Below are positions 1 to 37,648 of a DNA stretch of 64,000 nt, piece after piece. The stretch spans positions 56,645,404 to 56,709,403 of the forward strand of contig CM060325.1 in assembly GCA_030674155.1 (NCBI GenBank), written 5' to 3'. The position numbers and the translations under genes were made by a program. This DNA comes from Stramonita haemastoma (Eukaryota > Mollusca > Gastropoda > Neogastropoda > Muricidae). The notes beneath the pieces were generated by a model. It was not told where the DNA came from. It was given only the letters and a program-made list of their open reading frames with translations, and did not search any database. How positions within the stretch are numbered: position 1 is the stretch's first letter; each line of letters starts with the position of its first letter.

Positions 1-219
1 ACATAGTCAACATAAACATTTGTGTTCAAAGCATTGCTGGTGGGGGATAGGCAGGTCATCAGATCCGGAGGAGGCATGGTTTACAGGAGGGGGAGGGGAG
101 GAGGGGGGGGATGTTGCAGGTTAACAACACCTGGTGTCCCTGTGGAGGTCACCTCAGCTATAGAGCCAACGGAAACTACATCTGCAAAAAACATAACAGC
201 TTGTCAAGAACTTCACTCC

Positions 220-325
<106 letters not shown>

Positions 326-816
326 CACATCCACAAAACTTTCCAATGTTCATGTTTTGTATCATTGTCCAGGTTTATAAAAGTTCCTACCACCATTTCA
401 AGATAAGTCACTGCAAGAAGTATTAATCAATCCAAAGTTATTGTGTGAGATAGCATTGTCTCTGATGCGATCCCCAGTATTCTCTTTTTTATAAAGTACT
501 ACTGTGAAGATTGTGAACTTATAACACCCTACTGTGGCAATGTACTTTTTGCTTTATTAATGGCAGCTTTTACATGTAGTTTGCAATTGTTCAGCTTACA
601 GTTTTAGATTTTAAAGTTCTCTATTGTTCGATTGTTTTTGTTATTATTTGCATTTCTTATGCCATGTTTTGCAACATTCTTGTTATATAGTTTTGTAATC
701 AGTCTTCTTATGTACATAATTACCAACACACTTTTTTAAAACCCTTATCTCTTTATTGACCCCCCCCCCTCCTCCCTCGTCTAATATCACTTTAAGTGTA
801 CAGACGTAAAATCAAA

Positions 817-818
<2 letters not shown>

Positions 819-912
<94 letters not shown>
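819..912. repeat. (CA)n microsatellite after a LINE-like 3' end
   Basis: Perfect CA array of about 94 bp. The bases just before it (about 780-818) resemble the end of the LINE fragment near 33062-33100: both have a 'cactttaa/cacttaa' motif, then 'agacgt', then 'aaa', then the CA array. This may be the extreme 3' end of the same LINE family with a CA tail. Confidence 0.8.
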
Positions 913-913
<1 letters not shown>

Positions 914-1334
914 CCATAATATCATTTGCTAAAAGTAATACAGACTAAGAAATGAATGTAAAGAATTTGTGGGGGGGGGGGGGGGGGGTTCTTTAAGTAA
1001 TTTAAGCGGCCTAAGTTACCGTTGTTTCTGAATACCGTTGTTTCCGTTGTTTCTCACATGTAAAGTAGAACTCGTGTGTGATTAAAAATATACTTCATGG
1101 CATATTAGTTTAACGAAAAGGACGTTGTTGTCATCTGGCCTATCTAATTATTTTGATTTTACCAAAATGGTGATTTTTATTTTGTTTTTACTATTTGTTT
1201 CCGGTTGTTTTCATTATGGTGAAATCGCTGTCATATGATTTGTTTCATAAAAATATTTGATTTTAACGGAAATTAAGATTTAATTCCGCTTAAAAGGAAA
1301 CCCGATTTAAAATAAAATTATAATTCAAAATGAG

Positions 1335-1340
1335 AAAAAA
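1335..1340 (-). terminator. Pol III T-run terminator of tRNA-Glu
   Basis: Six consecutive T on the minus strand start two bases after the tRNA discriminator base, the standard Pol III stop. Confidence 0.85.
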
Positions 1341-1342
1341 CA

Positions 1343-1414
1343 TTCCCAAGCGGGGAATCGAACCCCGGCCGTCGCGGTGAGAGCGCGAAATCCTAACCAC
1401 TAGACCACTTGGGA
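1343..1414 (-). tRNA. tRNA-Glu, anticodon CTC
   Basis: On the minus strand the 72-nt cloverleaf has a 7-bp acceptor stem (TCCCAAG with CTTGGGA), a D arm with the box A motif GGTCTAGTGGTTAGGAT, a 5-bp anticodon stem (TCGCG/CGCGA) around the loop CTCTCAC, and a T arm with GGTTCGATTCC (box B). Loop positions 3-5 read CTC, so the tRNA decodes GAG (Glu). The discriminator base is A. A run of six T on the minus strand (1335-1340) follows directly and is a Pol III terminator. The intact stems and terminator mark a real gene and separate it from the tRNA-like SINE heads elsewhere. It points away from METTL3, whose start codon is about 320 bp away. Confidence 0.93.
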
Positions 1415-1735
1415 GATATCACTATCAGGACAACATAATTATATAATCATTGTTTAATTAAAAGATAAATTGCTGTTTTGTTTTTGGTGCTAAATGTATA
1501 ATTTGTGACGATTTTTATACTGGTGCTACGCTTTAAAGTTGCTAGAAATCTCTTTAATATCCCCCTTCCAAGCTCTTCTAAGAGTTATCTCCCTTACAAA
1601 ATGGATGCCTCTTGTTGCCGAGTAGAGAGAATAAGTAAATAACCAGTGATTTCTACTAAGTCATACTAAGAGGGTTTACGTTCCGGAACATAACTTTTTG
1701 ATAAGTGCAAAGGAAGCTGTCCAGGGAAATTCATA
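1415..1735 (+). promoter_or_regulatory. Putative METTL3 promoter and 5' UTR
   Basis: About 320 bp separate the tRNA-Glu gene from the METTL3 start codon, so the METTL3 5' UTR and core promoter should lie here. No TATA box at a convincing distance and no other defined motif was seen. The call rests on position alone. Confidence 0.4.
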
Positions 1736-26907
<25,172 letters not shown>

Positions 26908-27169
26908 CTGCCACCAGCCTTCTACACATCATGGGAAGATAGATAGACAACACATCACTCCAAAGCTCGGAGGATTAGATGTTAGGGGCAGATCCCCATT
27001 AAGGATCTGCAATTCCTAACTCAAGGCTTAACCACTCGCTCTCACATCAGATCTAGGGTGGGCTCAGGCATGTTGTAAGGGTATGCGTTCAACGAGATGT
27101 GGGTCAGGAAAGCACTTCAAATCAACCTCTTTCTCAGCACAAGACAGGACAACTGTTGTTTTACTTGCT

Positions 27170-27365
27170 GAATTCCTCTGAAGTCGGAGTATGGCTGTCT
27201 GTATGGCGAGGTACTTGAAAACAGTCATGAATACACACAAACTTCTCATTCAGTGTGAGTTTCAACCTCACAGTGATTCCCAGGTGGGATGAGTGAGTCA
27301 GAGTGCACATTCTGGGCGACCCCTGGAGTGTTAAACTGGGAAACGCACGAAAACCACAACGACGA
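27170..27365 (+). repeat. M2 dispersed repeat copy
   Basis: 'gaagtcggagtatggctgtc' to 'ggagtgttaaactgggaaac', in the METTL3 3' flank. Confidence 0.75.
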
Positions 27366-27807
27366 CAACTTGCTGAATAGCGTTGTGAACACTTATTTGT
27401 AAAAAAAAAATAATGATAATATTGATAAAATAAAAAATTAAAAAAGAGTCATTATTTGCACAGCTGATAACAAGAGTAAGGCACTGGCTGAACATAGGGT
27501 GAAAAATAACCAAAAAGATACAGTTGTCTGCACAACAAGGTGTGACTTCTCCTGTAAGTTCCAGAGGAGTTGGGGGCACTGTGTCAGATTTGTCAGTTAG
27601 TGTGTCTTGAGCCAAGGGGAGCCCATCCCACTCCAGATTGCAGGGTGCATGCTGGGCATATTCATGTCATCCATCCCACTCGCCATACCTGGACTGCTTT
27701 TGTATAAAAAATGAGGTTTTGATATGTGAGCAAGATGTTTTGCATGTGGGTGGGGAGGGTTTGGTTTGTTTTTCTTTTTAGGGGGGGGGGGGGGGAGCGG
27801 TTGTGAT

Positions 27808-28015
27808 TGTTTTATCAGCTAAAGCTCTAAGATTTACCAATGGAGAGATTTTTACGTACGCCACCATTTTTGCCCATTATGAAGGTAGCTGCATTCCAAC
27901 TTTGGGCAAATGTTTGTACACAGGACCTCAGTTTATAGTTTTTTTGGAGGACTTTCAAAAAGGTGGAGTCAGAACCAAAGTCAAGTTCAGGGGAAGCACC
28001 CTCAAATGAACACCT
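27808..28015 (-). repeat. SINE S1 copy, subtype b (partial)
   Basis: Alternative tail 'aagctctaagatttaccaat' with 'gaaggtagctgcattcc', followed by body fragments 'gacctcagtttatagt' and 'aaggtggagtcag'. Confidence 0.68.
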
Positions 28016-28049
28016 CAGCACAGATTTCTGAGGATAAGAAGAAGGACTG

Positions 28050-28154
28050 GTGTGTGTGTGTGTGTGTCTGTCTGTGTTTGTGTGTCTGTGTGTGTATGTG
28101 TGTGTGTGTGTGTCTGTCCGTGTTTGTGTGTCTGTGTGTGTGTGTGAGAGTGTG

Positions 28155-28193
<39 letters not shown>
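28050..28193. repeat. (GT)n with TCTG interruptions
   Basis: GT array with repeated 'tctgt' and 'gagtgt' interruptions. Confidence 0.92.
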
Positions 28194-28195
<2 letters not shown>

Positions 28196-28499
28196 GCTGG
28201 ACAAAGGAAACCATGATGAAAGATTGGGCAACTGTCCTCATTACACTTCATCATGTCTTCTCCTCCCCTTCAGTGTTGCTTGAATGTATATATGGCTGGC
28301 ACTAACAAATGAAATTCTCTTGTGAATTTGCCTGGTGAACTGCGGGCGTTTATGGCAAACATTTCATGTTTGGCTGATGTTGAGTAAGTGAGTTACTATC
28401 GGTATCGGCCTTGAAATTTGTCAATATTGTTTTTTTGGTAAATATAATTTTACTGTTTTGTGTAGATGCTTTCTTTTAGGTTGGATGGATGCTTGGATG

Positions 28500-28505
28500 A
28501 ATAAA
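28500..28505 (+). promoter_or_regulatory. Candidate METTL3 polyadenylation signal
   Basis: AATAAA about 1.6 kb after the stop codon, followed by 'tggttgtgtctgtttttatttg', a GT-rich downstream region. Placement is inferred. Confidence 0.35.
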
Positions 28506-28637
28506 GGAGAAAAAACTTTGGTTGTGTCTGTTTTTATTTGAACTTTGAAAGGTGTGCAGAGTGGTGATAGTGTGTGGTATAGAATGGGCTCCTTACTCAG
28601 CCTGTCTTTTTCTTCTTTTTTTTATTTCATTCCTTGG

Positions 28638-28735
28638 CTAGACCTCCGAGGTTCACCAATGGTTAGATTTTGTGTATGCGACCAATTTTGCCCACCATGA
28701 GGGTAGCCACATTTTGACTTTAGGGATGTATGCTG
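28638..28735 (-). repeat. SINE S1b tail fragment
   Basis: 'ctccgaggttcaccaatggt' and 'ccaccatgagggtagccac' on the + strand. Confidence 0.68.
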
Positions 28736-28982
28736 GGTATGTTCATGTTTCCATAATCCACCAAATACTGACATGAATTACAGGATCTTTAACATGCATT
28801 TTTTATCTTTTACCTGTGTGTATATATTCGCAAAGGGAACTAAGGTACTGGCAGGTATGCACTCAAAGTTGACCTCGAAGATTGTAAAAATTAAAAAAAC
28901 ACCCTTAATTCACTATACATCGTCAAGATTTGAACCCCTGACTTCATGGACCCATGGGATTGATGCAAAACGGTCTTAACCA

Positions 28983-29348
28983 GCCGCCATGGCACAGTGG
29001 TTAGCGCCTTGGATTCCGGACTGGAAGGTCGCGGGTTCAAATCCCACAAGAGTCATATGCATTTTTCGAGCTCCAGCTGGCTCCTACCCAGAGTGAGTGT
29101 GCTGTGGGCTCAATGGGGAGACCGGGACCTCACAGATAAGCTTTGTTCACTTTATGGATGTGAATTTGAGAGTAATGCTCAAATTACCTGACCAACACTG
29201 CAGGTGTCTGTATCTCTCGGGCCTGGTTGACACTGGGATATATTATGATAGTAAGCGTAGAGTACAACCCTGTCAAGTAGTCTCAAAGCATATGCACTTC
29301 CACAGCAGCAGCAGTACATCATCCTCATCGTCACTGATCATCATGCAA
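28983..29348 (+). repeat. SINE S4 copy (full length)
   Basis: The head has box A 'tggcacagtggttagcgcc' and box B 'ggtcgcgggttcaaatcc'. The body includes 'cactttatggatgtgaattt' and 'ggtgtctgtatctctcgg', ending in 'tgatcatcatgcaataataa'. A headless reverse copy is at 13135-13465. Confidence 0.8.
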
Positions 29349-29399
29349 TAATAAAAATTGTCTCTAATTCGGTGGCCCCTGTTACTCTGGTCTCATGGT

Positions 29400-29745
29400 G
29401 AGGGGGCGGGATATAGCCTAGTGGTCAGAACATTGCACTTGCAATTTAACGACCCGGGTTCGATTCTCGGTCAAGGAGATTTTTCCTCTGGAGTTAATAT
29501 CAGTGCTGACTTCACTCCCCCAAAAGTCTTTCAGGTGAGACTATAAACCAAGGCCCTATGTGTGAACGCACGCAGAACATCTTGTGCACATGTTAAATCC
29601 TGTTCCGCTTTTCGTAAGAGTAGGCCATCGTGTGCCGGTGGGAACATGACATTTACGAAACTGCATACACACGGGTACTGGATGTAAAAAACGCATATGA
29701 TTGCTTATTCCATTATCCTCCATATAAAAAAATAAAATAAAACAC
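29400..29745 (+). repeat. SINE S1 copy, subtype a (full length)
   Basis: Head 'tagcctagtggtcagaac' and 'gggttcgattctc', the body, then an AT-rich tail ending in 'aaaataaaataaaa' and a short CA array. Confidence 0.87.
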
Positions 29746-31259
29746 ACACACACAACCACATTTTTCAAAGGACCATAGCTGTGAGTTGCCAGCACTAAAT
29801 GAACTTGGTGGAAAAATCGACAAATGGCTCCAAGCAATAGTTGGTGTTATCCTGTCCTTTGTTTACAATATCAACTAAAAAAGGACCTTGGCTGGCAGAG
29901 AAACGGCTTTATTTTTTTCCTGTGACCAGAACTCCAAAGTTTTTGTTTTTATTTTGGGGTTACCACATTCTGTCTCTGTGTATGATGTATCAACAACACA
30001 GCAATGCACATTTCTACTTTATGTGATCTATTCCAACCTGCATGCAATGGCATGCTCTCCTTCAGAAGATGGAATGATATTTAACATGCATGTGTTGGCA
30101 GAATTTTAAAGCTAATCTTTAAAACTTTTTTTTTTTTAGTGAAGGCAGCACCGTTCGTTCAATTTTCTATAAAATAAATAAAAGAAAAGAAAAACATCAT
30201 GCTAGATACTGTTATCGTGTGTATATTTACATGAAGGAAGTTAAGGCACTTTTTTTCTTCTTTTTTTTTTTTAGATAAGATTTTCTTATTCTCCTGTCAT
30301 TTAAGGCATTACTTGCATGTTTGCACTTAAGTTAACCTGGGAGTTTGTTATATAAAAAAAAAACCTGCTACCAGGATAAGAACCCATGTTTTCATTGTGC
30401 CATAGGAACAGGCTTTACCACTCGACTGAAGCCTCCATCTCTTGTACAGCTCATACTTCATTCCCTTTGTGCTGGGCTTTGGGTCACTTGTTGAAGAAGT
30501 GTGGGACTATTAAAGTTGATAAGAATCAATAAAAGGCAAAACTGTGTTTGCTTTTTGGAAAGAGCATGAGCTTTTTGTACAGAGACTAAACCAGCTATCG
30601 ATAAATCTTTTGGGGGAGTGATTGAAGTGACATGGACGTCTTGACCTAAAGTGGAAGTATCTTATTTTAAGAATAAGACTGATGGACTAAAGAAAAAAAA
30701 GGTAAGGTGGGTACAAAATTGATGGACTCTGCTAGGCCTGTAGCTGAGGGGGCCTAGTAGGTGGTGTCCAGCATATGTTAGTAGGCACCACTGAACACCC
30801 CAAATTGACCCAGCAGTAGTGCAGGGCTCCTCTGGCTGGTGGCCCCATATAGATAGGCTCTTTGTGTACCTCCAAACCTAAGACGTGACGCAAAGAATCT
30901 GGATGTGGCTGTTGCGGAGAGATTGAAATGAATGGCGTGGGGACAGCAAAATAGAAACATCATAAAAAAAATGAGACAGCAAACAAACCAACAACAACAA
31001 CAAAAAAGTCAGATGGAACTAGAATTAACAAAGAGAAGATGCTACATTCTGATAGAATCATAGGAAAGTCATAGTTCAACATTGATTTAAGAAAGAGGGG
31101 GGTGGGGGGGGGATGTGGCAACTATTATGGTTTAAGTCTCATACAGTTTCATTTTTATGAAAAGTAGTGTTGAACTTTTGAAAACTGATCACTTGATGAC
31201 TTATCAATCCATGGCATTATTTTAGTTAGAAAGATCAGACAGCAGGCCTAACCAGTATA
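29746..31259. other. Intergenic, nothing recognised
   Basis: AT-rich sequence without a recognisable gene. A possible old tRNA-like element lies around 30350-30440 ('accaggataagaacccatg', 'accactcgactgaagcc'), too diverged to assign. Confidence 0.55.
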
Positions 31260-31260
31260 A

Positions 31261-31338
<78 letters not shown>
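31260..31338. repeat. (AT)n microsatellite
   Basis: AT dinucleotide array about 78 bp long. Confidence 0.93.
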
Positions 31339-31339
<1 letters not shown>

Positions 31340-31487
31340 GTCGCTCTTTGTTTTAACATGGCGTCTGTTTGTATATTCTCGATGTGTGATTTTTTTGTGT
31401 TTTTTTTTTTCCTCGGTCATTAACAAGGGAGGTAACTCACGTCGCTTGAGTATTGCAGAAGTATTTGTTGTTGCAAGTAGCTCAGGT

Positions 31488-31525
<38 letters not shown>

Positions 31526-31677
31526 CCGGTGGTTAGATCTATATTTCGAATGATTCAAACCCTTAATCAAACAGTAAACAACTAGCGGCTGTGGACACCA
31601 CGACGCAAGCATGCATGATGCGGTGTTGCACACATTCTCACACAAACAGTAAAATACGCATACTCGCACGCGCATCT

Positions 31678-31680
31678 CTC

Positions 31681-31769
<89 letters not shown>

Positions 31770-31772
31770 TAT
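31678..31772. repeat. (CT)n-(CA)n microsatellite
   Basis: CT array running into a short CA array. Confidence 0.93.
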
Positions 31773-31844
31773 ATGATACACTCAAATGTAGTACACACGC
31801 ATGTGTACACACACACACACTCGCTTACCACAATTAGCACTTAT

Positions 31845-32964
31845 ACCTCCCCACTTTTTAAAGATTTAAAACTTAATTCCAATAAAGTAGCTAAATCAGA
31901 AGTAAATTTAGCTCCCTGTCCACCTTGGGAACTGCTTAAAGCTCACTTTGATATTGATTATTCCACTGTACGAAAAGCGGACAATATTAATATGCTTACG
32001 GCATTTGTAAAAGAGCATATTCAAACTACCTATTCTGATCATCTCAAAATATATACTGATGGTTCCATTCTTAATACTAATGAGGGAGGTGCAGCTTTTA
32101 TTATTCCATCATTGAAAGTAGAACGATCATTCAACCTGGGGAAAAATACATCTATATTTACAGCAGAGCTAACGGCTATAATATTTGCGCTGTACTATGT
32201 ACTTGACTTTCCTAAAGATATTTTCAACATACTTGTGTGTGTTGATTCTAAATCGGTTTTACATGCTTTAAAGAATTCTAATCTTAAAGTGAGAAAAGAT
32301 CTCATTGAAGTCAAGCATCTGGTGCATCTTGTTATTTTAAGAGGTAGTACTGTTACTTTTTGTTGGGTTCCCTCACACACTGACACAGTGGAATCTTTTT
32401 TAATGAAAAAGTAGACACCCTTGCAAAATATGGGGCGAGGAATAGAAAGAATTCTTGTGAAATAGATGTTGCATTATCTTTGCATGAGGGATACAGCTTG
32501 CTGCAAAATGCTTGTTGGAAGCATTTCAGAAAGAAGATCAGCGATTCTGGCTATCGGCTTTTTGGTAGCAGTACAAGTAATATGATAAATTTTCGAAATA
32601 TCTTAACTTCTGACAAAGTATGTGGTTGGTACAATCGCAGAAATGTGTTATCCCTCATGTACAGATTTAAACTAAATGCCTTCAAGACGAAATACTCAAA
32701 GGATGTAAACTGTATATGTGGTGATAAGATAACGAATAGTCATATTCTTCTTTGTGGATATCTAAAATCACTTTTACCTGTTGTGCCTAATCTATCACTG
32801 GACCAGTTGTTGTCTGAACCATCGCGTTTGTTGGACATTGTGTTAGCACTAATAAGAAGTCCGATAATTCAGTATTTATAGTTTGTTAAAGTTAGCTTTA
32901 TATTTTAACTTTGTTATCTGGCATTGGTTTCAGCTATTGTTCAATTTTTCTTGTTCAGGGTGGG

Positions 32965-33020
<56 letters not shown>

Positions 33021-33105
33021 TGTTTTTTTTGTTTTGTTTTGTTTTGTTTTTGGTTTTTTTGGTCTAAAATCACTTAATGTGAATAGACGTTAAACTGAAG
33101 AACAC
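31845..33105 (+). mobile_element. LINE 3' fragment with RNase H domain (I/Jockey-type)
   Basis: The + strand encodes an RNase H domain: IYTDGS (first Asp), TAELTAI (Glu), VCVDSKSVLHAL (Asp) and FCWVPSH, then, after a frameshift near 32395-32415, the ~150-residue tail with CICGDKITNSHILLC, a zinc-knuckle-like C-x-C...H...C segment. RNase H after the RT is typical of I-superfamily LINEs. The RT itself is absent, so the insertion is 5'-truncated. The 3' end holds a GT array (32969-33018) and 'gacgttaaactgaaga' before a CA array. It lies between METTL3 and the first zinc-finger gene. Confidence 0.82.
32969..33018. repeat. (GT)n microsatellite
   Basis: GT array followed by T/G-rich sequence inside the LINE 3' region. 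Confidence 0.9.
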
Positions 33106-33150
33106 ACACACACACACACACACATAGTCACACACACACACACACATAGT

Positions 33151-33182
<32 letters not shown>

Positions 33183-33198
33183 TACACACACACACATC
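33100..33198. repeat. (CA)n microsatellite
   Basis: CA array with 'tagt' interruptions. Confidence 0.9.
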
Positions 33199-33281
33199 CT
33201 CAATCTGTCCACCCTTTGTGTGCATTGGCACTGGTCATATTGGGAGTGGGGCATGTTCTGGTTAGTGACAATTTATCATGT

Positions 33282-33282
<1 letters not shown>

Positions 33283-33360
<78 letters not shown>
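33283..33360. repeat. (CA)n microsatellite
   Basis: Pure CA array of about 76 bp. Confidence 0.92.
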
Positions 33361-33362
<2 letters not shown>

Positions 33363-33836
33363 TTTGACTCAAATACGCGACCACAGAGGCGCCCATGCAA
33401 AAATGATATAGGTAAGAGTACAGGTTATATGATTAAAGACAAGTGAATGTAAAATAACTAAAAATCAAAACTCGCAATGTAAGTATCTTTGTTTTGTTTT
33501 ATTTTTATTTTCTGTTTCAGGTAAAGATGGATCTGTAGAAAAGTGGTCCATGGTACTTACGAACAGGGACTTCCATCTGTCAGGTATTCACCTGTGGTCT
33601 TGTCAGAGACACTACACTACTATACACCATGCAGAGACATCCTTTGTCCAAAGATATATTTTTTCATAGCTTATTATCTTGTCAGTGTGGAAAAAAAAAT
33701 GGAAATGAAAACATTTCACAAATCAGAGGCAAGTATATTCTATAGAGCATTTGTGTTTTGACACGAGGTAAAAAAATTTTTTATTTTGTCATCCAGAGAA
33801 TGAAATGCTGATAATTCACCACCACGGGACGTGACC

Positions 33837-35893
33837 ATGAAGGAACATTCTTGGAACAGAGACACTGACAGGGATCATGATTCTATTTCAGCGTCGGTTT
33901 CTCAACATTCTGTGGGTTTTATCCATGGATTCGTCTTCTGCTTGATTGTGAAAAATGTTTGGAAGCAGTTTTCTAAGGAAAGTGCATTAGATAACGACTG
34001 TGGCTTTGACAGACAGATCATCACATCATCATCACTGTCAGTGTGTGAATCCAGTGCAGAATATACTGAGGTAAAGGAGGAGACACAAGAGGCTCAGACT
34101 GCTGAAGCAGATAGATCTGCTGGTCAGGATTGTAATCCATGTGATTTGATCAACAAGACTCCCTTGAAGTTTATACCAGATTTGACAGAAGATGAAAATG
34201 TATCTTGTGATGAAAGGGACTCCCTTTTCCTTCATTTTATCTCCCTTTAACAAGCGGTGATGTTGAGAATGAGAGAGATGAAGACAAAGAACAAAAAGAC
34301 GTACATGACTGTCTTCCGAAGGATTTACCTGATGTTAAAGATGACCTGCCCTCACCAGTTTTTGAGAAAAGCAGGCTTAGGAAAAGAAAAAACATAAATG
34401 TGGAAAATGTGAAGGAAACTGAAAAGCCAGACAAAGGGCAGAATTCCATATCAAAGGTTACTCATAATTCATCCAGATTGACTCAGAAAGCAAAATGCAA
34501 GGTCAATTCAAAGTTGAAGAAAATCAACACCAAAAAAATTCAATCATCTGAGAAACCCAATCCAGATTTGGTCAAGAAATCAAAAGTAAATTGTCATAAA
34601 AATATGATATCAGATTCAACAGTGGAAGTTGATCATGTGGGTGTGGCAGGCATGATAGCACCTTCAGGATCACAGCTCTTTCCATGTGACAAATGTGACA
34701 AGACTTTCTCCACAGCAAGATTTGTAAGAGACATGCTGTCAGGGCACATTTGAAAAATGGAGAAACTACTGAAAAGGACAAGGGCCCAGAGAAACGTTTG
34801 CGTGTCCAGTGCGACAAATGTTCAAAAGTGTACACCGGAGGCCGTGCTGAAAAGAACTTGCATCAACACATGCTTGCTTACCACTCTGAGGTCAACCCTG
34901 TACAGTGTGATGTGTGCAGTATAACACTGAACAATGAACACCATCTCAAGCTGCATAAGAGGAGTAGTCATCGTAAAGATGTCTGCTACATTTGTGGAGC
35001 TCATTTTGTGACACAGATAGGGCTTCAGACGCATTTACTGGCCCACAAGGGAGACAAGTCGTACATCTGTGAAGTATGCGGGGCAGCTTTGTGCGGGTGT
35101 CCTCACTGCGGCAACACTCCAAGTTCCACACGGATTCCAGAGACTTTAAATGCGGAAAGTGCCCTCAGTCTTTCAAGACATTCTCCTCTCTGAGCATCCA
35201 CATGATGTGTGTCCATCAGTGTGGCAGTTATTTTAGCAGCCAAGTACAGAAACTGGCCAAGCTCGGGTATGTGATAGACCAAGGAAGCATGGAGCGCCTT
35301 CAGAATTCTCTCTGTGTCAGCTGCGGACAGAATTTAACTGATAATGTGTGTCCCTTACATTCCTCAGACTGCTTGCTAAGTTTTTCATGTCCTCAGTGCC
35401 AGTGGACAACCAAAGACATTCAAAAGTTCCGCAAGCATTTGGTGAAACGAACAGTGCCACGGTATGCTCAGGGACTCAAGAAGTTAAGTCTGTGAAAAAC
35501 TGTGGTGGCTTGACAAGCAAAAACCGACCATTAGTCAAGAACTTTGCTTGTCCAAGCTGTGGAAAACAATTTTACACCCAGTCGCATCTGCAAGCACACA
35601 GACACCAGCATGCAGAAAAAGGTTTGCATGCCCCATCTGTGACAAAAGTTTCACCTACAAGTTCAACATGCAGAACCATTTAACCACGCATACAGATGCC
35701 AGGCCTTTCGAGTGCCAGGGTTTGTCAGAAAACGTTCAAAATGAAATCCCAGCTGCAACTTCACCGGCGGTACCATGATGGAGAGTTCAAGTGTGAAGTT
35801 TGCGGGAAAGTCTTGACCCGAAAACAGCATGTGATCAACCACTACAAACTAGTGCATGCAGATATTCAGTTGCCTAACTCGTACTCAGGTTGA
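33837..35893 (+). pseudogene. C2H2 zinc-finger gene ZF1, disrupted by about six frameshifts
   Basis: The start ATG (33837) sits in the same 'tgaccatgaa' context as the paralogue at 45505. Frame analysis against that paralogue shows slips near 34235, 34730, 35085, 35450, 35625 and 35718. The first five each lose one base and the last gains one. Between slips the coding sequence is well conserved: an acidic N-terminal region, the basic GKSRLRKRK-like stretch, then fingers such as CDKCDKTF, CDVCSITLNNEHHLKLH, CYICGAHF, CGKCPQSF, and four further fingers (CPSCGKQF, CPICDKSF, the CQ.CQKTF finger, CEVCGKVL) missing from the paralogue. It is either a young pseudogene or a functional gene with consensus indel errors; the lack of in-frame nonsense substitutions leaves both open. 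Function unknown beyond probable nucleic-acid binding. Confidence 0.82.
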
Positions 35894-36341
35894 CAGAGCT
35901 GTTTAATTACCAGTGAGCATCAAAAGCTGTTTGTGTGACTGTTATTTATGGAAAACTGAAATCATGCCAAAGAAAACATAAAAACTAGTTGACATATTTG
36001 AGAAATCTATATATTACAATACTGCTTCACTCATGAAGTATCCAAATGTCATTTCCTTACTGGAGCAAAAGTACAAATAACCATCTGGAAATACTGATTT
36101 TTGCTTTCTCAAGACACTGTACACAATTTTGATCATATTTATGTTTAGAAGTTCTTAAAAAAAAAAAAGGGAATTTTATTCACAATCTGTATAAGATATG
36201 GAGATATATTTAAAGTGAAACTTATTGGCCTGTTCTTTACAGTTGTCATTTACAATCCATAGAATTATTTTGTTTTAAATTTTAAAATGGACCAGTCTTG
36301 TTTATAAGTGTGCATTATACATGTATTATCATGTGTACATT

Positions 36342-36342
<1 letters not shown>

Positions 36343-36403
<61 letters not shown>

Positions 36404-36431
36404 CGTGCGTGTATTGTGTGTGTGTGTGTGT
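36343..36431. repeat. (GT)n microsatellite
   Basis: GT array with GC steps near its end. Confidence 0.92.
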
Positions 36432-36607
36432 GGTCTTCAATTTTACATCTCTTTACAAAATAGTGATGTTAGACACAAAATTTTTTATGGGATATCCAAC
36501 AACAAAAAAGTGCATGGGTTCATCTAAGTGTGTTTCTGTGCATGTGTGCCAGTGAGTATGAAGGCGGGCTTACGGGAACATGTTTTTTGTACTAATGTCA
36601 AATTTTC

Positions 36608-36760
36608 ATTTCATTTCATTCATTTTGAGGAAAATGGAATAAGCACTCATGTGTTTTTCCTTTTTACATCCAGTCCTCATGTGTCTGCAGTTTCTGTAAA
36701 TTTTGTCATCCATTCCCACAGGCACACAATGGCCTATACTTCTGAAATGTGTAATTAACA
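36608..36760 (-). repeat. SINE S1 fragment, subtype a
   Basis: Tail half: 'aatggaataagcactcatgt', 'acatccagtcctcatgtgt' and 'cacacaatggcctatactt'. Confidence 0.72.
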
Positions 36761-37642
36761 TCTATATATGTGTGTATGTGTATACATGTTTATATATGTG
36801 TGTGTGTGTGTTGTGTGTGTGTGGTGTGTATGTGGTGTTGTGTGTGTGTGTGCTGTATATCTCATCTTTGCAACAATATGTACTCTCATTCTGTGATAGT
36901 ATTGTAATGTGTTACTGAGTTATAATATATAAATACTTTTTCCCTTTATTTATGCAAAAACATTCCATGTGCATGTGGTGATGATGAACTGCATGCACAC
37001 TTAAGTCATACTCATAGTGGTGTTTTGAGGGGAGTTTTCTGTTAAACCTTAATATTTTTTCTAGTTGTTGTTCTAAATTACATTCTTTAAAAAAATTTTC
37101 AGACATTCTGATTTGTCTATGGAAATATGTTGAACTAGCAAAGCATTGTGTATAGTCATTGCTAAAAGGAGGCACCTGTATGTTTATATCTTTTCTTGGG
37201 TTTTGTGTGTGAGTTATGGCAGTGGCAATGTAAAAATGCCTCTTAGGATGAGACAGAAGAACAAAAAAGAAGAAAAATGGTGGGGCGGGGAGTAGGAAGA
37301 GATGTCAAACTATGAACAGCCAAATGTGATTTTGTTATGTCACCTTTCTTATGAAAGTGACCTTGTTTAGCCAAGTATTAAGAGAACATACCAAAAAAAT
37401 GATTAGCACATCGCAAGTCATGATCACCCTTTTGATGTTTTTCAGATATAAGTTCATTTGTTAAGTTTGTCAAAAGTCATAAACAGTATTATATTTTTTT
37501 TATGTTGTATTATATCATGTATTTCCATGTGAAAAGGTAATCATTTTTTGCTTTTGACTCCAAGTCTTCAATTTAAAAATTCATTGCAACATTTTAAGCT
37601 GCTGGTTTCATTCTGTATCCCCTGTGGTATAATTGTTTTATG

Positions 37643-37648
37643 AATAAA
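37643..37648 (+). promoter_or_regulatory. Candidate polyadenylation signal for ZF1
   Basis: AATAAA about 1.75 kb after the last zinc-finger codon, with a GT-rich region following. Confidence 0.4.

Larger units (their letters stand above)
26908..28520 (+). other. METTL3 3' UTR and downstream region
   Basis: No coding sequence recognised. It holds an M2 copy, an S1b copy, GT arrays and a candidate AATAAA at 28500-28505. The true cleavage site cannot be read from sequence alone. Confidence 0.5.

Noticed and set aside
120..215. Possible terminal exon of an upstream gene
   Set aside because: An AG-preceded open stretch, but it runs into a microsatellite and resembles no protein I know; no second exon was found in the window.
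28983..29055. Additional tRNA genes at SINE heads (also 13945, 29405, 53008)
   Set aside because: Box A and B are present but acceptor and anticodon stems do not pair, and a SINE body follows; these are tRNA-derived SINE promoters.
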